In this document: positions 42,392-54,038 of the stretch, one piece after another
Numbering within the stretch: the first letter of the stretch is position 1
How the letters are laid out: each line of letters begins with the position of its first letter
DNA from: Paralithodes platypus
Lineage: Eukaryota; Arthropoda; Malacostraca; Decapoda; Lithodidae
Length of the DNA: 64,000 nt
Assembly (NCBI GenBank): GCA_032716605.1
Contig: CM064502.1
Location: forward strand, 32,184,910-32,248,909
Reading direction: 5' to 3'
Program-made: the position numbers and the translations under genes
Notes under the pieces: model-generated
What the model saw: the letters and a program-made list of their open reading frames with translations, nothing else
Database searches by the model: none
What the model was told of the DNA's origin: nothing

Positions 42392-42457
42392 CCAGCCGGA
42401 CTCGAGCCACCGAAAGTCAGGACGAGAGTCGATGCCATAATCCACTACACCATGGCG
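42392..42457 (-). repeat. tRNA-like SINE head
   Basis: On the minus strand the segment has TGGTGTAGTGGA (42452-42441), close to the Pol III A box, and GGCTCGAGTCC (42408-42398), one base from a canonical B box, 32 bp apart. A clover-leaf with a proper acceptor stem is not evident, so this is a tRNA-derived SINE or decayed tRNA copy rather than a functional gene. Confidence 0.5.
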
Positions 42458-42735
42458 TGATAAAGGAAGCTTAACCTTTTCCTATTTACATCAAAGAGAA
42501 GGGAAATTTTACTTGGAGAATATAATTTTAATTCATATAAAAGACGAACACCATCAAGCTTAAAGTTAAACCCCCTTGATCCCCTTTCAAGATAAAAAAA
42601 AAAAAATTTGATAGAAAAATGTCCTGGCCTCAGTTCGTCTTAGATAACAGGCTCGCTTTTGCTTTGCATTACCAGAATTGGAGTGCAAGTTAAAATCGCC
42701 AAGTTAATGACTCCTGTTGATTCCTGGGAATATGA

Positions 42736-42991
42736 CCGCGAGTGTCCGAAATTCCATGTGCCCTCACGACAGAGTAGGAGTCAGCGGGAGTGTACCTGCG
42801 AGTCACAAGGAGTGACTGCGATTCACTGGGAGTTACCAGGAGTCACCGGGATAAAACCGCAAATGAAGTGTGAGTTATTGAAAATGTTAAAATTAACGGT
42901 CGCTTGCGGATTAGTGCAATATACGTGTCGATACGAGTGATACAGGATTCACTGGGAGTCACAGAGAATCACTGCAAGGTGTTAGGAATGC
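42736..42991 (+). repeat. Left arm of 2.7-kb inverted repeat
   Basis: This arm pairs with 45181-45442. Shared stretches include CCGCGAGTGTCCGA, CACGACAGAGTAGGAGTCAG, CGGGAGTGTAC and ATTAACGGTCG, in the same order on opposite strands. It is packed with the pentamer GAGTC and its complement, as in CACTGGGAGT. Confidence 0.8.
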
Positions 42992-44307
42992 CTATAATTT
43001 AAAGTTACCATCCCTCAAGTATGTCTCTTGTAGGCTATAACTACAGTCCTCTAATATCATCATTAAGTATTATGACTGTATTCATACATCATTAAAGACA
43101 TTAATAGAATACGATAAGTCTGAATTATTATATACCGTACGGTCATTATATCAATGCTTACTATAATTTAAGAAACATATATATGTAAAGTATTGTCTAA
43201 AGAGTGCCTAGTTAATCCTTCCCACCTTTTCGTTTTCCTTCGTTAGCGAGTTCTGTAATATTTCATAATACTGTATTACCTAAAATGGGTAACAGTTATA
43301 GGTTATGTTAGCTTGGTTAGGTTAGGTCAGGGGAGTTGGAGAACTTGTAAACTAACAGTAGGCTAGTGTAACATTGAACATGCATTGTTCACATGATTAT
43401 ATACCTCAACTACAGTAATATCCTTCTCTACACGCAATCACTGTGTTAATTACAACGTTTTGTGGGCAATTGTACTTACACAGGTTCATACTAGGCCTAT
43501 TTATAATGTTTGACCAAGAAAACTAAAGTACCCGTATATATTACACTTTCAGGTGAGGAGTATTACAGTTTTATATGAAAAATATTTGTTTTAATCCACC
43601 TTCATTTCACTTTGAGATAGCTTGAGAATGCACCTACAATTATTAATAAATACTGCGAAATTGTCTGGGGAAGGGGGGGGGGGGGGGAACCCCCGGCTAA
43701 GTAGGCTCGCTTTGCTCACCACCCACACCCATGAATAGTGGGCCCTTTATTACATGTGCACACACTACAGTTATCTCTGTGGGCACCCTTGCCGCTTGGA
43801 GAGCATGCTCGGTGACTCCCAGTGGCTCCTGGTGACTCCCGTCGATTCCTAGTGACCCTCAGTGACTCGCATGTATTTTCTATCTATATTCCAGTGACTC
43901 CCGGTGAAACTGAGAACTGAAACTGAAACAGAACACTGTCACACAGTCAGGAGTGTGAGCTAGAGTCACTAGGAGTAAGGGAAAATTCGGACTCTTGGGC
44001 CTATTCGCTGTGAAAATCGATGACTCCTAGTAACTCTAGCAACTCCTGGTAGACTCCCAGTGATTCCCGGCCAGTCGCGGCCGATTGGCCATGTCCGAAA
44101 TTTATTTCATCATGTTGAAAACTTTGGCCGCGAAACGGAGCACTCCCACTGACTCACAGTGAGTCCTGGTGACTCTCGGTGACTCCATTCTCGTCCCATT
44201 AACTCCCGATGATTCGTAAATGATTCTAACATGATTCGCGGATATTTGTTATGACCCGCGGACATTATTTAGTTACTTGATATAGTCTCTTCGCTGTAAG
44301 TAGGCAA
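42992..44307. other. Interior of the inverted repeat
   Basis: AT-rich sequence with no gene; a G run of about 14 at 43675-43688; a third GACTC-rich block at 43790-44240, which begins in part with CACACAGTCAGGA near 43938 like the outer end of the right arm (reverse complement near 45498). Confidence 0.5.
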
Positions 44308-45012
44308 CTTTATCCACCACTACCAGTTTATCTACTACTATCAATTTATACACCACTTTATCTACCACTACCACTTTATCTACCACTACCACTTAATCCA
44401 CCACTACCACTTTATCCACCACTACCACTTTATCCACCACTACCACTTTATCTAATACTACCACTTTATCCACCACTCCCACTTTATCTACCACTATATC
44501 TACCATTACCACTTTATCCACCACTACCACTTTATTTACTACTACCACTGTATCCACCACTACCACTTTATTTACCACTACCACTTTATCTACCACTAAC
44601 GCTTTATACACAACTACCACTTTATCCACCACTTCCACTTTAAACACCACTACCATTTTATCTGCCACTGTCACTTTATCTACCACTACCACTTTATCTA
44701 CCACTACCACTTTATACACAACTATCACTTTATCCACCACTACCATTTTATCTATCAGTCACTTTATCTACCACTGTCACTTTATCCACCACTCCCACTT
44801 TATCCACCACAACCACTTATCCACTAATACCACTTTATGTAACACTACCACTTTATCCACCACTACCACTTCATCTACCACTACCACTTTATCCATCACT
44901 ACCATTTTATCTACCACTATCACTTTATCCACAACTACCACTTTATCCACCACTACCACTTTATCTACTACTACCACTTTATCCACCACTACCACTTTAT
45001 CTACTACTACTA
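44308..45012. repeat. 18-bp minisatellite, about 39 copies
   Basis: The unit is CTTTATCCACCACTACCA with scattered variants (CTA for CCA, and short indels). Because 18 is a multiple of three the minus strand reads as a repeated hexapeptide VVVDKV, broken in two places. There is no start context or domain, so I do not call a protein. Confidence 0.95.
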
Positions 45013-45180
45013 CAAATTAGTGTGACCTGTTGTTGCTTGTTCTCCTTTGTAACAGCCGAATAATCAAGATAAAGACATGGCACCTTACCATCAGTTGGAA
45101 ATAATAGACTATTGTCCCAAACGTGCCAGAAATATAGTAAAATAATAGATCTGGCCCATCCATGGCATACTCGCATCTCC

Positions 45181-45442
45181 ATCCTTACACCTCACACTGA
45201 TTCTCGGTGACTCCAAGTGACTCGTATATTACTCCTCCTGATTCCCACTGACCCGTACTACTCGCATCGACTCATATCTAGCACAAATCCGAAAACGACC
45301 GTTAATTTTAAAATTTTCAATAACTCGCACTTCATTCACGGATTTATCCCGTTGACTCCTGGTAACTCACAGTGACTCGCGAGTACACTCCCGCTGACTC
45401 CTACTCTGTCGTGGAGTCACGTGGAATGTCGGACACTCGCGG
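45181..45442 (-). repeat. Right arm of 2.7-kb inverted repeat
   Basis: Inverted partner of 42736-42991; the two arms enclose about 2.2 kb including the minisatellite. Identity is moderate, roughly 80 per cent by eye, so the structure is old. Confidence 0.8.
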
Positions 45443-45625
45443 ACATTTTTGCAGGAACCGCCAAGACTCATCACTCCCAGTGATTCTAGCTGGCATTCCT
45501 GACTGTGTGAGGGCCCCTTACCACTTATAGGCATACCATCTGTTAATTCGCTATTGTTATTGCTACCTTCAATATTTCTACTAGCAGTATTGATGCTACC
45601 ATCAATGCCTTTACTAGCAAGGCTG

Positions 45626-45638
45626 ATATATATATACA

Positions 45639-45680
<42 letters not shown>
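45626..45680. repeat. (TA)n microsatellite
   Basis: TA units with a CAG break near 45638. Confidence 0.9.
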
Positions 45681-45689
45681 ATGTGGATG

Positions 45690-47062
45690 AGGGATACAAA
45701 AGGAAAAACTGCCTGTGACTAGTGCCTCTCCTAGAGTTGAAAGAGTGACAGGGTCAAAATCATGGAACGTTCGAGCCAAAATGTCTGAACACACGGAGTT
45801 TGAAGCAATTTAAGTCATAGGATGAGGGAAAGATGGATTCAGGGAGAGAGTTCCAGAGCTCAGCTGTTGAATAGAAGAAAGATTGGGAGTAACATTTCAC
45901 TCTTGAGTTTGAGAGTTGTAGAGAGTAGGGGTGGGATTGTGTTGTAAGATGGGTACTACGTACCCTGCGTAGAGGAGGTGGTATGCACTGAGAGAGCTCC
46001 GAGGAACACTGATTATTGTAGTAGCGAAAGAATAGTGAGAGAGATGCAACATTGCGGAGAAGAGAGATTGCAGAGAATTGGTGAGTGCACGGGAGTTAAT
46101 GATACGAAAGGCTTTCCTTTCTACTTTGTCTAGAAGTGCAGTGTGAGAGGATCCTCCCCACACATGTGAACAATACTAAATACAAGGACGCACTGTGCCC
46201 CTGTACAGAGCAAGTAGCTGAGCAGGGGTAAACTACCCCTTGAAGCAGTTTAGCACACCCAGCTTCTGGGAGGCCATCTTAGCAAGACTGGTAATATGGT
46301 CCTTCCAAGTGAGAGCAGAAGAAAAAGAGACACCGAGAATACTGAGAGAAGATGAAGGGTTGATTTTTGTATTGTTGAAGAATAAGGGATAGTCCTCTGG
46401 GAGTTCACGACGAGTAGATAGATGGAGAAATTGGGTTTTGGAAGCATTAAAGGTAACAAGGATTTCTCTGCTCCAATTTGAAATGGTAGTTAGATCAGAA
46501 GATAAGTGTGGTATGGCTTCATTACGTTTGCTTTTGAGGGATTGCTGGCTGGGGCGTTTTGGGAAACTAATTGAATAGTGTAAGGTAGAGTCGTCTGAGG
46601 CAAAGATGGAAGGATAGAGAGTGAAGGAGGGTAGTTTAGAAATTAAAGATTTGTGCCATACTCTATTGAAGGCCTTCGATATGTCTAGCGCAATAGAAAA
46701 GGTCGCACCGAACTCCCAAAAGGAAGATGACCATGAGTTAGTAAGATATGAAAGAAGATCACCAGTAGAGACCCTTAAGGAAGCCATACTGGCGAAGATA
46801 AATGCTTAAGAAATTTGGAAGTAAGCATAATTTAAAACAAACTTTAGAGATACAAGAGATGAGAGTAATTGAACGATAGTTGGAGGGTTGCGAGTGGTCA
46901 CCCCTCTTAGGGACAGGTTGAATGAGAACAAACTTCCAGCAAGAAGGGAAGACATTAGAGGAGAGATAGCGACGAAAGGGTTTGCCTAGGCAGGGAGTCA
47001 GCATGGAAGCACAGTTTTTAAGTACAGCAGGAGGAATACCATCCGGACCGTACGCCTTCTTA
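45690..47062 (-). pseudogene. CR1/Jockey-like LINE, 3' part, RT with deletion
   Basis: Read leftward: KKAYGPDGIPPAVLKN, MLTPCLGKPFRRYLSS, LIQPVPKRGDHSQPSNYRS (47004 frame), then LDISKAFNRVWHKSLISKLP, a jump directly to IFASDDSTLHYS, which means about 80 residues with the usual GVPQGS box are lost, then FNASKTQFLHLSTRRELPED and SILGVSFSSALTWKDHI. The 3' part has MWGGSSHTALLDKVERKAFR at 46163. It is the downstream half of the LINE whose upstream half lies at 55229-55658; the halves are parted by the 8.16-kb insert with TAA duplications. Confidence 0.85.
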
Positions 47063-47802
47063 AGGGGCTATCACACAGGCAACTTTCACTGAGCAAAGCA
47101 ACTTTTCGCCAAGCACGCTGCTTGGCGAAAACTCCAAACTATGGTATCTCGCTGAGCATAGCCAGAACTCTTTTCACTAATCATTGTTTGGCGAAATTGT
47201 GCTCACCGAAAGGATTTGTATAAAACCTATGCTTCCTGCTAAACAGAGTTTCAATCTAAATATATAAATAGGAAATGTGTGTATACATTATGCCTACTAC
47301 TTATAAAGTTAACACATTATTTTATTAATACCGAAACAATCATATTATGTGTAGCCTACAGATAGCTGAACAAACAGAGCTCATTTGACTGCGTTCTTTT
47401 GTCCATATTTCGCACTGATATTTCGTTTCTTTCCAATAATCTATTCACAGGCTATTATGGCTCGTCCCTGATGTATGGGCGAGGAAGATTAAACCAATAT
47501 AATGCTAAATGAATTTGTAAGATGCATTACATATTTAACGGTAAATAACGTAAAATACAGCAAGAAATGGAGCGAATAAGTAGAGTTGTATCACTCTCCC
47601 TCGGCATTATTTTACACTAATAAGACCTAAATGTACTCCTTACATGTTTTTAAAGCTTTGTAATATATAATTTTGAATGGTATATATATGATATAGATGT
47701 CTTAATCTCGAAATACTTTGAAATAAAGCGACAAAGACAAGCTGAAGTACAATAGGAAGACCCATACTTTGCTCAAATAACTATCCCACCATTCACATTC
47801 CT

Positions 47803-47878
47803 ATATCGCGCTAGCCTAGCGGCAACGGTAACAGTTTTGAATCTGATGTTTCAGGTTCGAGGCCCGGCGCCGACGATG

Positions 47879-47908
<30 letters not shown>
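47803..47908 (+). repeat. tRNA-like SINE head with T-run
   Basis: TAGCCTAGCGGC (47812-47823) matches the Pol III A box at 11 of 12 positions and GGTTCGAGGCC (47854-47864) matches the B box fully, spaced 30 bp. A run of 29 T follows at 47880-47908, which would act as a Pol III terminator. The segment could be a tRNA-derived SINE or tRNA pseudogene; the acceptor stem does not pair well. Confidence 0.55.
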
Positions 47909-47911
<3 letters not shown>

Positions 47912-48133
47912 TATAATATTATATTTATTTGATTGTCTTTGTTCCTAGTATATTTTTACTTGTGTCGGCTATAGGCTATAGGGTTAATAGAAGCAGAGTT
48001 GATAATAGTTTGGTTAATATTTTATTATTATTTTACTATATATGATTATTTTATTGGTTAATAAAGTTAGTATTAGTTAGAAAATTATATAACATTATAG
48101 CTAATTTAATTAATGCTATCATTCATGTGCTAT

Positions 48134-50188
48134 CTATTGCCCGACGCCGTGATCCCCGAAGGGGTGGCCACGAACGAACCGCCCCCATGCACCTCTGTCC
48201 CCAGTCAGTCAACGCCCCTCCCCCCAACCAGCACCGCCTTCGTTCATATACTTCCTCACTCCATCCTTCCACCTCTCTTTCGGTCTACCTGTCCCTCTCT
48301 GTCCCTCCACCTCGCTCTCGTACACCCTCTTAGTCATTCTCTCGCTTTCCATACGTTCCATATGGCCGAACCATCTCAAGTTGTTCCTTTTCACACTTTC
48401 CAGCACATCTACCTCCACACCACACCTCCTTCTTACTTCCTCATTAGTCTGTCTATCCCTTCATGTAACTCTGCACACACTTCTTAAGTAATTCATTTCC
48501 ACTGCTCTCACTCTTGGTCTGAGTCTCTCAACCAACGTCCATGCTTCGCTTCCGTAAGTCAGTGTCGGGATTACCACACTGTCATGCAAGGACTTCTTCA
48601 CTTCCATACTGACCACCCTCTTTCTTGTTACTGCTTTCAGCGTTCCAACAACCCTCTTCCCCTGGTGTACCCTCTCCCGCACTTCTTCATCCATAGTCCC
48701 ATCTTTACTCAACACACTGCCCAGATAGTTAAAAGAGTTGACGATCTCCATAGCCTGACCGTTCAGCTTCACCTCACACTCTGTGACTTCACCCCTTTCG
48801 AAGACCATAACCTTGCTCTTCCTCGCACTTACCTTCAAATTCCATTTTTCGCACACTGTTCCAAACTCATTTACCAGACCCTGCAACTCCCAATATTTAT
48901 CACTCATCAGAACTGTATCATCCGCAAACAGCAGTATCAGTAGCTACACTCAATACCCTCCCTTTTCAGCGATACACCAACATCCACTGCTCTTGATAGT
49001 ATTTCTTTCATGACTCCATCCATATATACAGTAAACAACCACGGGGACATCACACACCCCTGTTTCAAACCAACATTCAGGTCAAAGAACTCGCTCTGCT
49101 CACTCTCCACATGTACTGCCGCCTTTGCACCCTCATACATGCTCTTCACTGCTTTCAGCAACTTGCCATCTACTCCGTATATTCTAAGTACTTTCCACAA
49201 ACCTTCTCTATCCACTCTGTCATAGGCTTTCTCCAAGTCCATAAAGGCAACATACACCTTTTGTTTCTTCTCCAGATATTTCTCCACAACACAATTCAGG
49301 GTAAATATCTGATCTACACATCCTCTTCCCTTCCTAAAACCTCCCTGCTCGTCGCCTATCCATTTCTCCGTTCTCACTCTCACTCTCTCAATCACTACCC
49401 TACTGTATACCTTCCCTACTATGCTTAGAAGACATATTCCTCGGTGGTTACCACACACTCCTCTTTCCCCTTTGCCCTTATATAGGGGGACTATTATGCC
49501 AGTCTTCCAGTCATCGGGTGCACTCCCCTTCTCCCATGCTAGTTTGCACATTTTCCATACCCATTCGATCACTATCTCACCACCATACCTCAACATTTCC
49601 CCACACACTCCATCTGTTCCTGGTGCTTTCCCCAACTTCACTCTTTTCATGGCTTCCCACACTTCTGACCTCCTGATCCCCACCTCCTCCTCCACTACTT
49701 CTCTTCTTCTCCCTCCCATACCATATCCAGCTATGTTTGCTGGTTCTTCATTCCTTACATTTAGCAACTCATTGAAGTACTCCCTCCATCTTTCGATTCT
49801 CTCTTGCTTCTCGGCTAGCATTCTCCCATTCTTATCTTTCACACCCTTACTGTTTCCCTTGCTACCTTCCCTAACTTTCTTGACTTCTTTCCAGAACAGT
49901 TTCTTACTCTCCCTCCATTTTACACTCAGATTCCTTCCAAATTCCTCATCTACTCTTCTCTTACTTTCCTTCACTACTCTCTTCACCACCCTCTTACTCT
50001 CCACGTACCTCGCTCGTTTCTGTCTCTCGAAATCTTCATTTCCTCTACTACCCAACCACTTTCTATATGCTTTCTTCTTTTCTTCCACAGCTATTCTTAC
50101 CTCTTCTGTCCACCATGCTGTACCTTTCACTCCCCTCCCTCTTCTCCTCACTCCACACACCTCCTCACATGCTGCACAGATCTCATCC
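48134..50188 (-). pseudogene. RTE-like LINE reverse transcriptase and C-terminal region
   Basis: The open frame from 50160 to 48937 has GTAWWTEEVRIAVEEKKKAY, RIERWREYFNELLNVRNEEP, GKAPGTDGVCGEMLRYGGE, DDWKTGIIVPLYKGKGERGV, DEQGGFRKGRGCVDQIFTL, YVAFMDLEKAYDRVDREGLW and NVGLKQGCVMSPWLFTVYMD. A slip near 48945 leads to a frame with LLFADDTVLMSD, the catalytic box, then WNLKVSARKSKVMVFERG, FNYLGSVLSKDGTMDEEV and YGSEAWTLVERLRPRVRA. A stop in VTxRDRQ near 48460 (TGA where the other copy has W) precedes FGHMERMESERMTKRVYE. Only two lesions across about 650 codons suggest a fairly young copy. Confidence 0.9.
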
Positions 50189-50677
50189 TTAACCCTTAAA
50201 TATCGGGGCCCGAATTAAGTCCGAATCGAAAAATTTGGACTATGTGGCGGGGCCCGCCTTATGTCCGAGTGCAATTTTGGCGCAATATTGGCTCTGAGAG
50301 AGAGACGAGGTACTGGAGGAGCATGGGTTACCTCATGACCGCTCGCCACGGCCGCCGTGGACCTACTGAGATTTACTTCACTTACATCCACCCTCACTCC
50401 CTCGCTACATACGTAATTATATAAAGACATTACCGTATTTTAGCGATTTTGCCCTTCGGTTGCACGATCGTTGCAAGACAACCAGTAATTGTAGAAGGAT
50501 GGTTCGGGTGTCATTGGAAAGCTCAATTTACGCTCTTTCAGGGATACATACTTGTATTAAGCTCTGGGTCATGTTTATGCATGAAAAAGAGCACGGAAAC
50601 AACCCGATTTATGGTAAAAATAAACCCGCTGTGCGGCACGGTCAAATATACCGCCTAGCCCGCTAAATATGGGTTAA
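50189..50677 (+). mobile_element. TTAA-flanked MITE, family 1 variant, inserted in RTE-like LINE
   Basis: TTAA lies at 50189-50192 and 50674-50677. It begins TTAACCCTTAAATATCGGGG and ends as the reverse complement of TTAACCCATATTTAGCGGGC, a closer match to the 3.5-kb element at 20582 than to the other short copies. The host codons on both sides are in register. Confidence 0.9.
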
Positions 50678-50770
50678 ACACCTTGCTCATCTCCTCCACT
50701 TCCTCCATAACTTCCAGGTCGAACCCACCTAGTCGTCTTTCCACTGCTCTCCTGTATTCCTCCCTGACTT
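50678..50770 (-). pseudogene. RTE-like LINE segment upstream of MITE
   Basis: Encodes NEVREEYRRAVERRLGGFDL and VMEEVEEMSKVFK up to the TTAA site, in register with 50188. The copy is truncated here at the target duplication. Confidence 0.75.
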
Positions 50771-51095
50771 CATTCATATGCTATGTTTGCTTTATTCTAT
50801 GTTATTAAAATGTGCCTAGGCATACGTTGTTATTTTTGTTTATTATTATTATTATTATTATATGAGATGCCGAAGTCTCCAATCAGGGTGCAGAAACACC
50901 ATTAAGATGAATCCACACAAAACACCCGGAGGAACTGGAGAGAGACTACGGCAACTTAGGAAAAAATAAAAACATATATTGTATACTGTACATATACACA
51001 TATTAAACACAGATAACATATTATGCAGTGGAGGATATCAAGTATATATAAATATAATACAATAAAATAGAATAAAATAAGTTTTAAAATTTGAA

Positions 51096-53605
51096 TTAAT
51101 GCTGCAAAAAAGCATAAACTCTAGACTTAAAAATGGAGATATGAGCTGAATTGACTAGCTCATTTGGCAACTTATTCCACAAGTCTACCATGGCTGGCAC
51201 AAAACACCGGGAAAACTGTGTAGTAGAAAAATTAACACGGCTCATGGAAAGATCATTAAGATTGCTTGTGAATCTAGTTGCACGAGCCCGGACATAGGGC
51301 TCAGGCAGAACCCCATGTAAGGGATGCTGAGGGTTGTTAAAAACTTTAAATAAAAGACTAAGGGTACCAACTTTACGTCGATGACACAGATCAAGAGACA
51401 AATGAGGTAGAATAAAACTGATGGAATTTAGAGACCTGTCAATCAACTTGAGATGGCAGTCAGCTGCTGACAACCAGACAGGTGAGCAGTACTCGAAATG
51501 TGGCAAAATAAAAGCATAAAAAGACTTGATAACTGTGGTGTCACAAGCAAATGTTTTATAAACCTTGCGAAGCAGACCAACTTTTTGGGAAATGGAAGAG
51601 GAGAAAGAACGAATATGCTTTTCAAAAGTAAGTTTGGGATCAAGAGTAACTCCTAACAAACGCAGAGTATCCACATTCTCAATTTGCTCGTCAGAAACTT
51701 GTAGATAAGGATGGGGAGGATCCAAGGTACGAGATCTGCTGATGATAATGGAGTGTGTTTTACTAGCATTAAGTTTCATGCCACAAAGTTCACACCATGA
51801 TGTAATTTTGGTTATATCCCTATTCAGAGCAGTAGCAATTACGTGTCGATCTATTGGTGATGGAATTGACGCATATAAAGTTGTATCATCAGCATAGGAG
51901 ATTAGTTTATTTTCAAGCTCGGAACACAGGTCAGCAGTAAAAATAATAAAAAGCAAAGGCCCAAGGACACTGCCTTGTGGAACACCAGAAACAACAGTAA
52001 CAGAAGGGGAATGACACCCATCAATGACCACAGACTGAGATCTTTTCGTCAAAAAATCTTCAAAGATCCTGAAAAAATTGCCACCAATACCGATGAGCTG
52101 TAACTTATACAGAAGTGCTTTATGGTTGACTAAATAAAAAACAGAACTAAAGTCAATAGCCACAACACGAGACTCATGTCCCTGGTCCAATGAAGATTGC
52201 AAGTCATGGGCGAGAGTGTCAGAAGCGCATCACATGTACCCAGTCCCTTACGAAAACCAAACTGTGAGTTTGGTATCAAATTATGACTATTACAATAAGA
52301 GGAAAGGCGTCTGGACAAAAGCCTCTCATAGAGCTTGGATAGGATAGGTGTAATGGAGATAGGGCGATAGTCATTAGGAGACGATGAGGCAGTATTTCCC
52401 TTTGGAATAGGAGTGATAATAGACTTACGCCAGCAAGGAGGAAAACTACCTGATTTCAAAAGCAACCTAAACACCACGGCCAATTTAGGTGCCAAGACCA
52501 CTGCAACCTTTTTAAAAAAGAGAGAGAAAAACCCATCTGGGTCTGTGCCACCATAGGTATCAAGATCCAGCAAGTACCTTTTCAGTTCAGCTGATTTGAA
52601 TGCCATTGAATTGAGGTTGGATCTAGGGAAACATGTCAATGGCAAAGACAATTCCTGATTACTCTGCTTATTAATAAAAATATTAGAAAGAATATTGGCC
52701 TTCGATAATGGATCAAAAGAGATGGAGCCATCAGAATCACAAAGAGGAGACATGGAGGAATCTATTACAAATAAAGAGGATTTCAAAGCGGACCACCATT
52801 TATGAGGCTGTGTAGCTCCTGCCAGAACGTCCTGAAGATGGGAGTTATAATCCCTCTCAGCACCATCATAAACTCTCTGCGCAGCTGCCCTTTTAAAAAC
52901 ATAATTTTCCCAATGCAAGGGGGTTTGATTACGCCTCCATAGACGATATGCAGCCTGTTTGTCATCAAATGCACGCTTGCAGTCATCATTAAACCATGCT
53001 TTATCCCTGATACGAGACTTAATTGTTTTTGATGGAACTCTTTTGCGAAGGATACCAAGAAGGGAATTGTTGAGAGCTGAAACCGGGTCATGAGATCTTA
53101 GTATGTGATTCCACTCAATATTACAAACATCATTACAAACGTTGTCCCAGTTAACCCAGGATTTAAGGTAGACTTTACGTGAGAGAGTAATATCAGGAAC
53201 AGAAAAATCAAGATTAATTTTACACATGATGGCATTGTGGTCGGAAGAGCCAACAGGTACAAGAACGGAGGTGTCTACAACGCCAGGAATATCTGTTAGT
53301 ACTAGATCAAGACTATTTCCAGACATATGAGTAGGTCCTTGGATTAGCTGTTCACAACCAGATAAGTTTGCAAAATCCAATGCAGCAAGACCATTTCTAT
53401 TAGTTGGAGAGACCGAGTTCAACCACTCTTGATGATGCGCATTGACATCACCAACAAAAATAAAGGATGATTTGACATCTACAGACTGTATTGAAGCCAT
53501 GGCTGTTAAGAGGCAGTCATATATGTCATTGTTAACATCAGGATTTCTGTACAGGCTAAAAATGTAATGATTATGATACTTGCTGGAAACTTTAACTAAC
53601 TGCAT
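51096..53605 (-). pseudogene. 2A-bearing LINE: endonuclease and reverse transcriptase
   Basis: Frame 53605-52130 has YHNHYIFSLYRNPDVN, SSFIFVGDVNAHHQEWL, SLDLVLTDIPGVVD and PVGSSDHNAIMCKI, the APE endonuclease motifs, then RDKAWFNDDCKRAF, YGGTDPDGFFSLFFKK, WRKSIITPIPKGN, NDYRPISITPILSKLYERLL and FGFRKGLGTCDALLTLS. A slip near 52200 leads to frame 52202-51096 with VVAIDFSSVFYLVNHKAL, VVSGVPQGSVLGPLLFIIF and LISYADDTTLYASI, the catalytic box, then MKLNASKTHSIIISRSRTL and LRLLGVTLDPKLTFEKHI. The last part has FYAFILPHFEYCSPVW and ends with SRVYAFLQH. Both catalytic aspartates are intact. Confidence 0.92.
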
Positions 53606-53645
53606 CTCATGGCATTTACAAATATGCTTAGTTAAGTGCTGAGCA

Positions 53646-54038
53646 TTATACCCAGATCTTAATATACAAGCTCATTCCACGAGCACGAGGAATAGAATCA
53701 CGCCGAATAAGAACTGGTTTACCGAAGTTAGGTATAAGAAGTTCAGAATAATCCCTATAACCAGAGACAAAGGTTTCAGAACAAAAGACAGTATCATAAT
53801 CAACAGATGCCAATGTATGATCCTTGATGTTCTTATAGAGACCACGAATATTGGAATAAAATACACGACAACTTGTAACAGGTTGTCTGTGAGGACCGGG
53901 ATTAACTTCTATATCATCGGACAAAAGTAGAAACAAAAATAGAAAAAGTTGAAAGCAATCCATACACAAATACATACAGATGGATATAAACAGATCGACC
54001 CAGACGGAGCCATCACATCTGGGTAAGGTATAAAACAA
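53646..54038 (-). pseudogene. 2A-bearing LINE ORF N-terminus: leader, 2A-like motif, start of endonuclease
   Basis: The frame from ATG 54038 has in-frame ATGs at residues 22 and 26. Residues 29-39 are almost wholly hydrophobic (FQLFLFLFLLL), like a signal peptide, and run straight into SDDIEVNPGPH; D42 to P49 match the 2A consensus DxExNPGP. After it come SCRVFYSNIRGLYKNIKDH and VFCSETFVSG, the N-terminal endonuclease motifs. In 2A-type sequences the ribosome skips the final glycine-proline bond, releasing the leader from the downstream protein (established for other LINEs and viruses). Here the leader would be about 23 to 48 residues. A one-base slip near 53655 separates this from the rest. 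Confidence 0.85.
53892..53915 (-). other. 2A-like ribosome-skipping motif DIEVNPGP
   Basis: The eight codons encode DIEVNPGP, preceded by LLLSD. The core N-P-G-P and the acidic residue three before it are all present. Confidence 0.85.

Larger units (their letters stand above)
48134..50770 (-). mobile_element. RTE-like LINE, 5'-truncated, with target duplication
   Basis: A 14-bp duplication with one mismatch flanks it: CATTCATGTGCTAT at 48120-48133 and CATTCATATGCTAT at 50771-50784. It is the longer relative of the copy at 13693-14214, sharing the 3' end GTTCGTGGCCACCCCTTCGG. It lacks its endonuclease. A TTAA MITE lies at 50189-50677. Confidence 0.85.

Noticed and set aside
42392..42457. Functional tRNA gene
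   Set aside because: A and B boxes are present but the acceptor stem and clover-leaf do not form convincingly, so it is listed as a SINE-like head.
44393..44995. Open frames of VVVDKV repeats as a structural protein
   Set aside because: They are produced by an 18-bp minisatellite and have no start context, domain or flanking exon signals.
49421..50218. 265-residue plus-strand frame rich in L, P and S
   Set aside because: Shadow of the minus-strand LINE reverse transcriptase, whose motifs are unambiguous.
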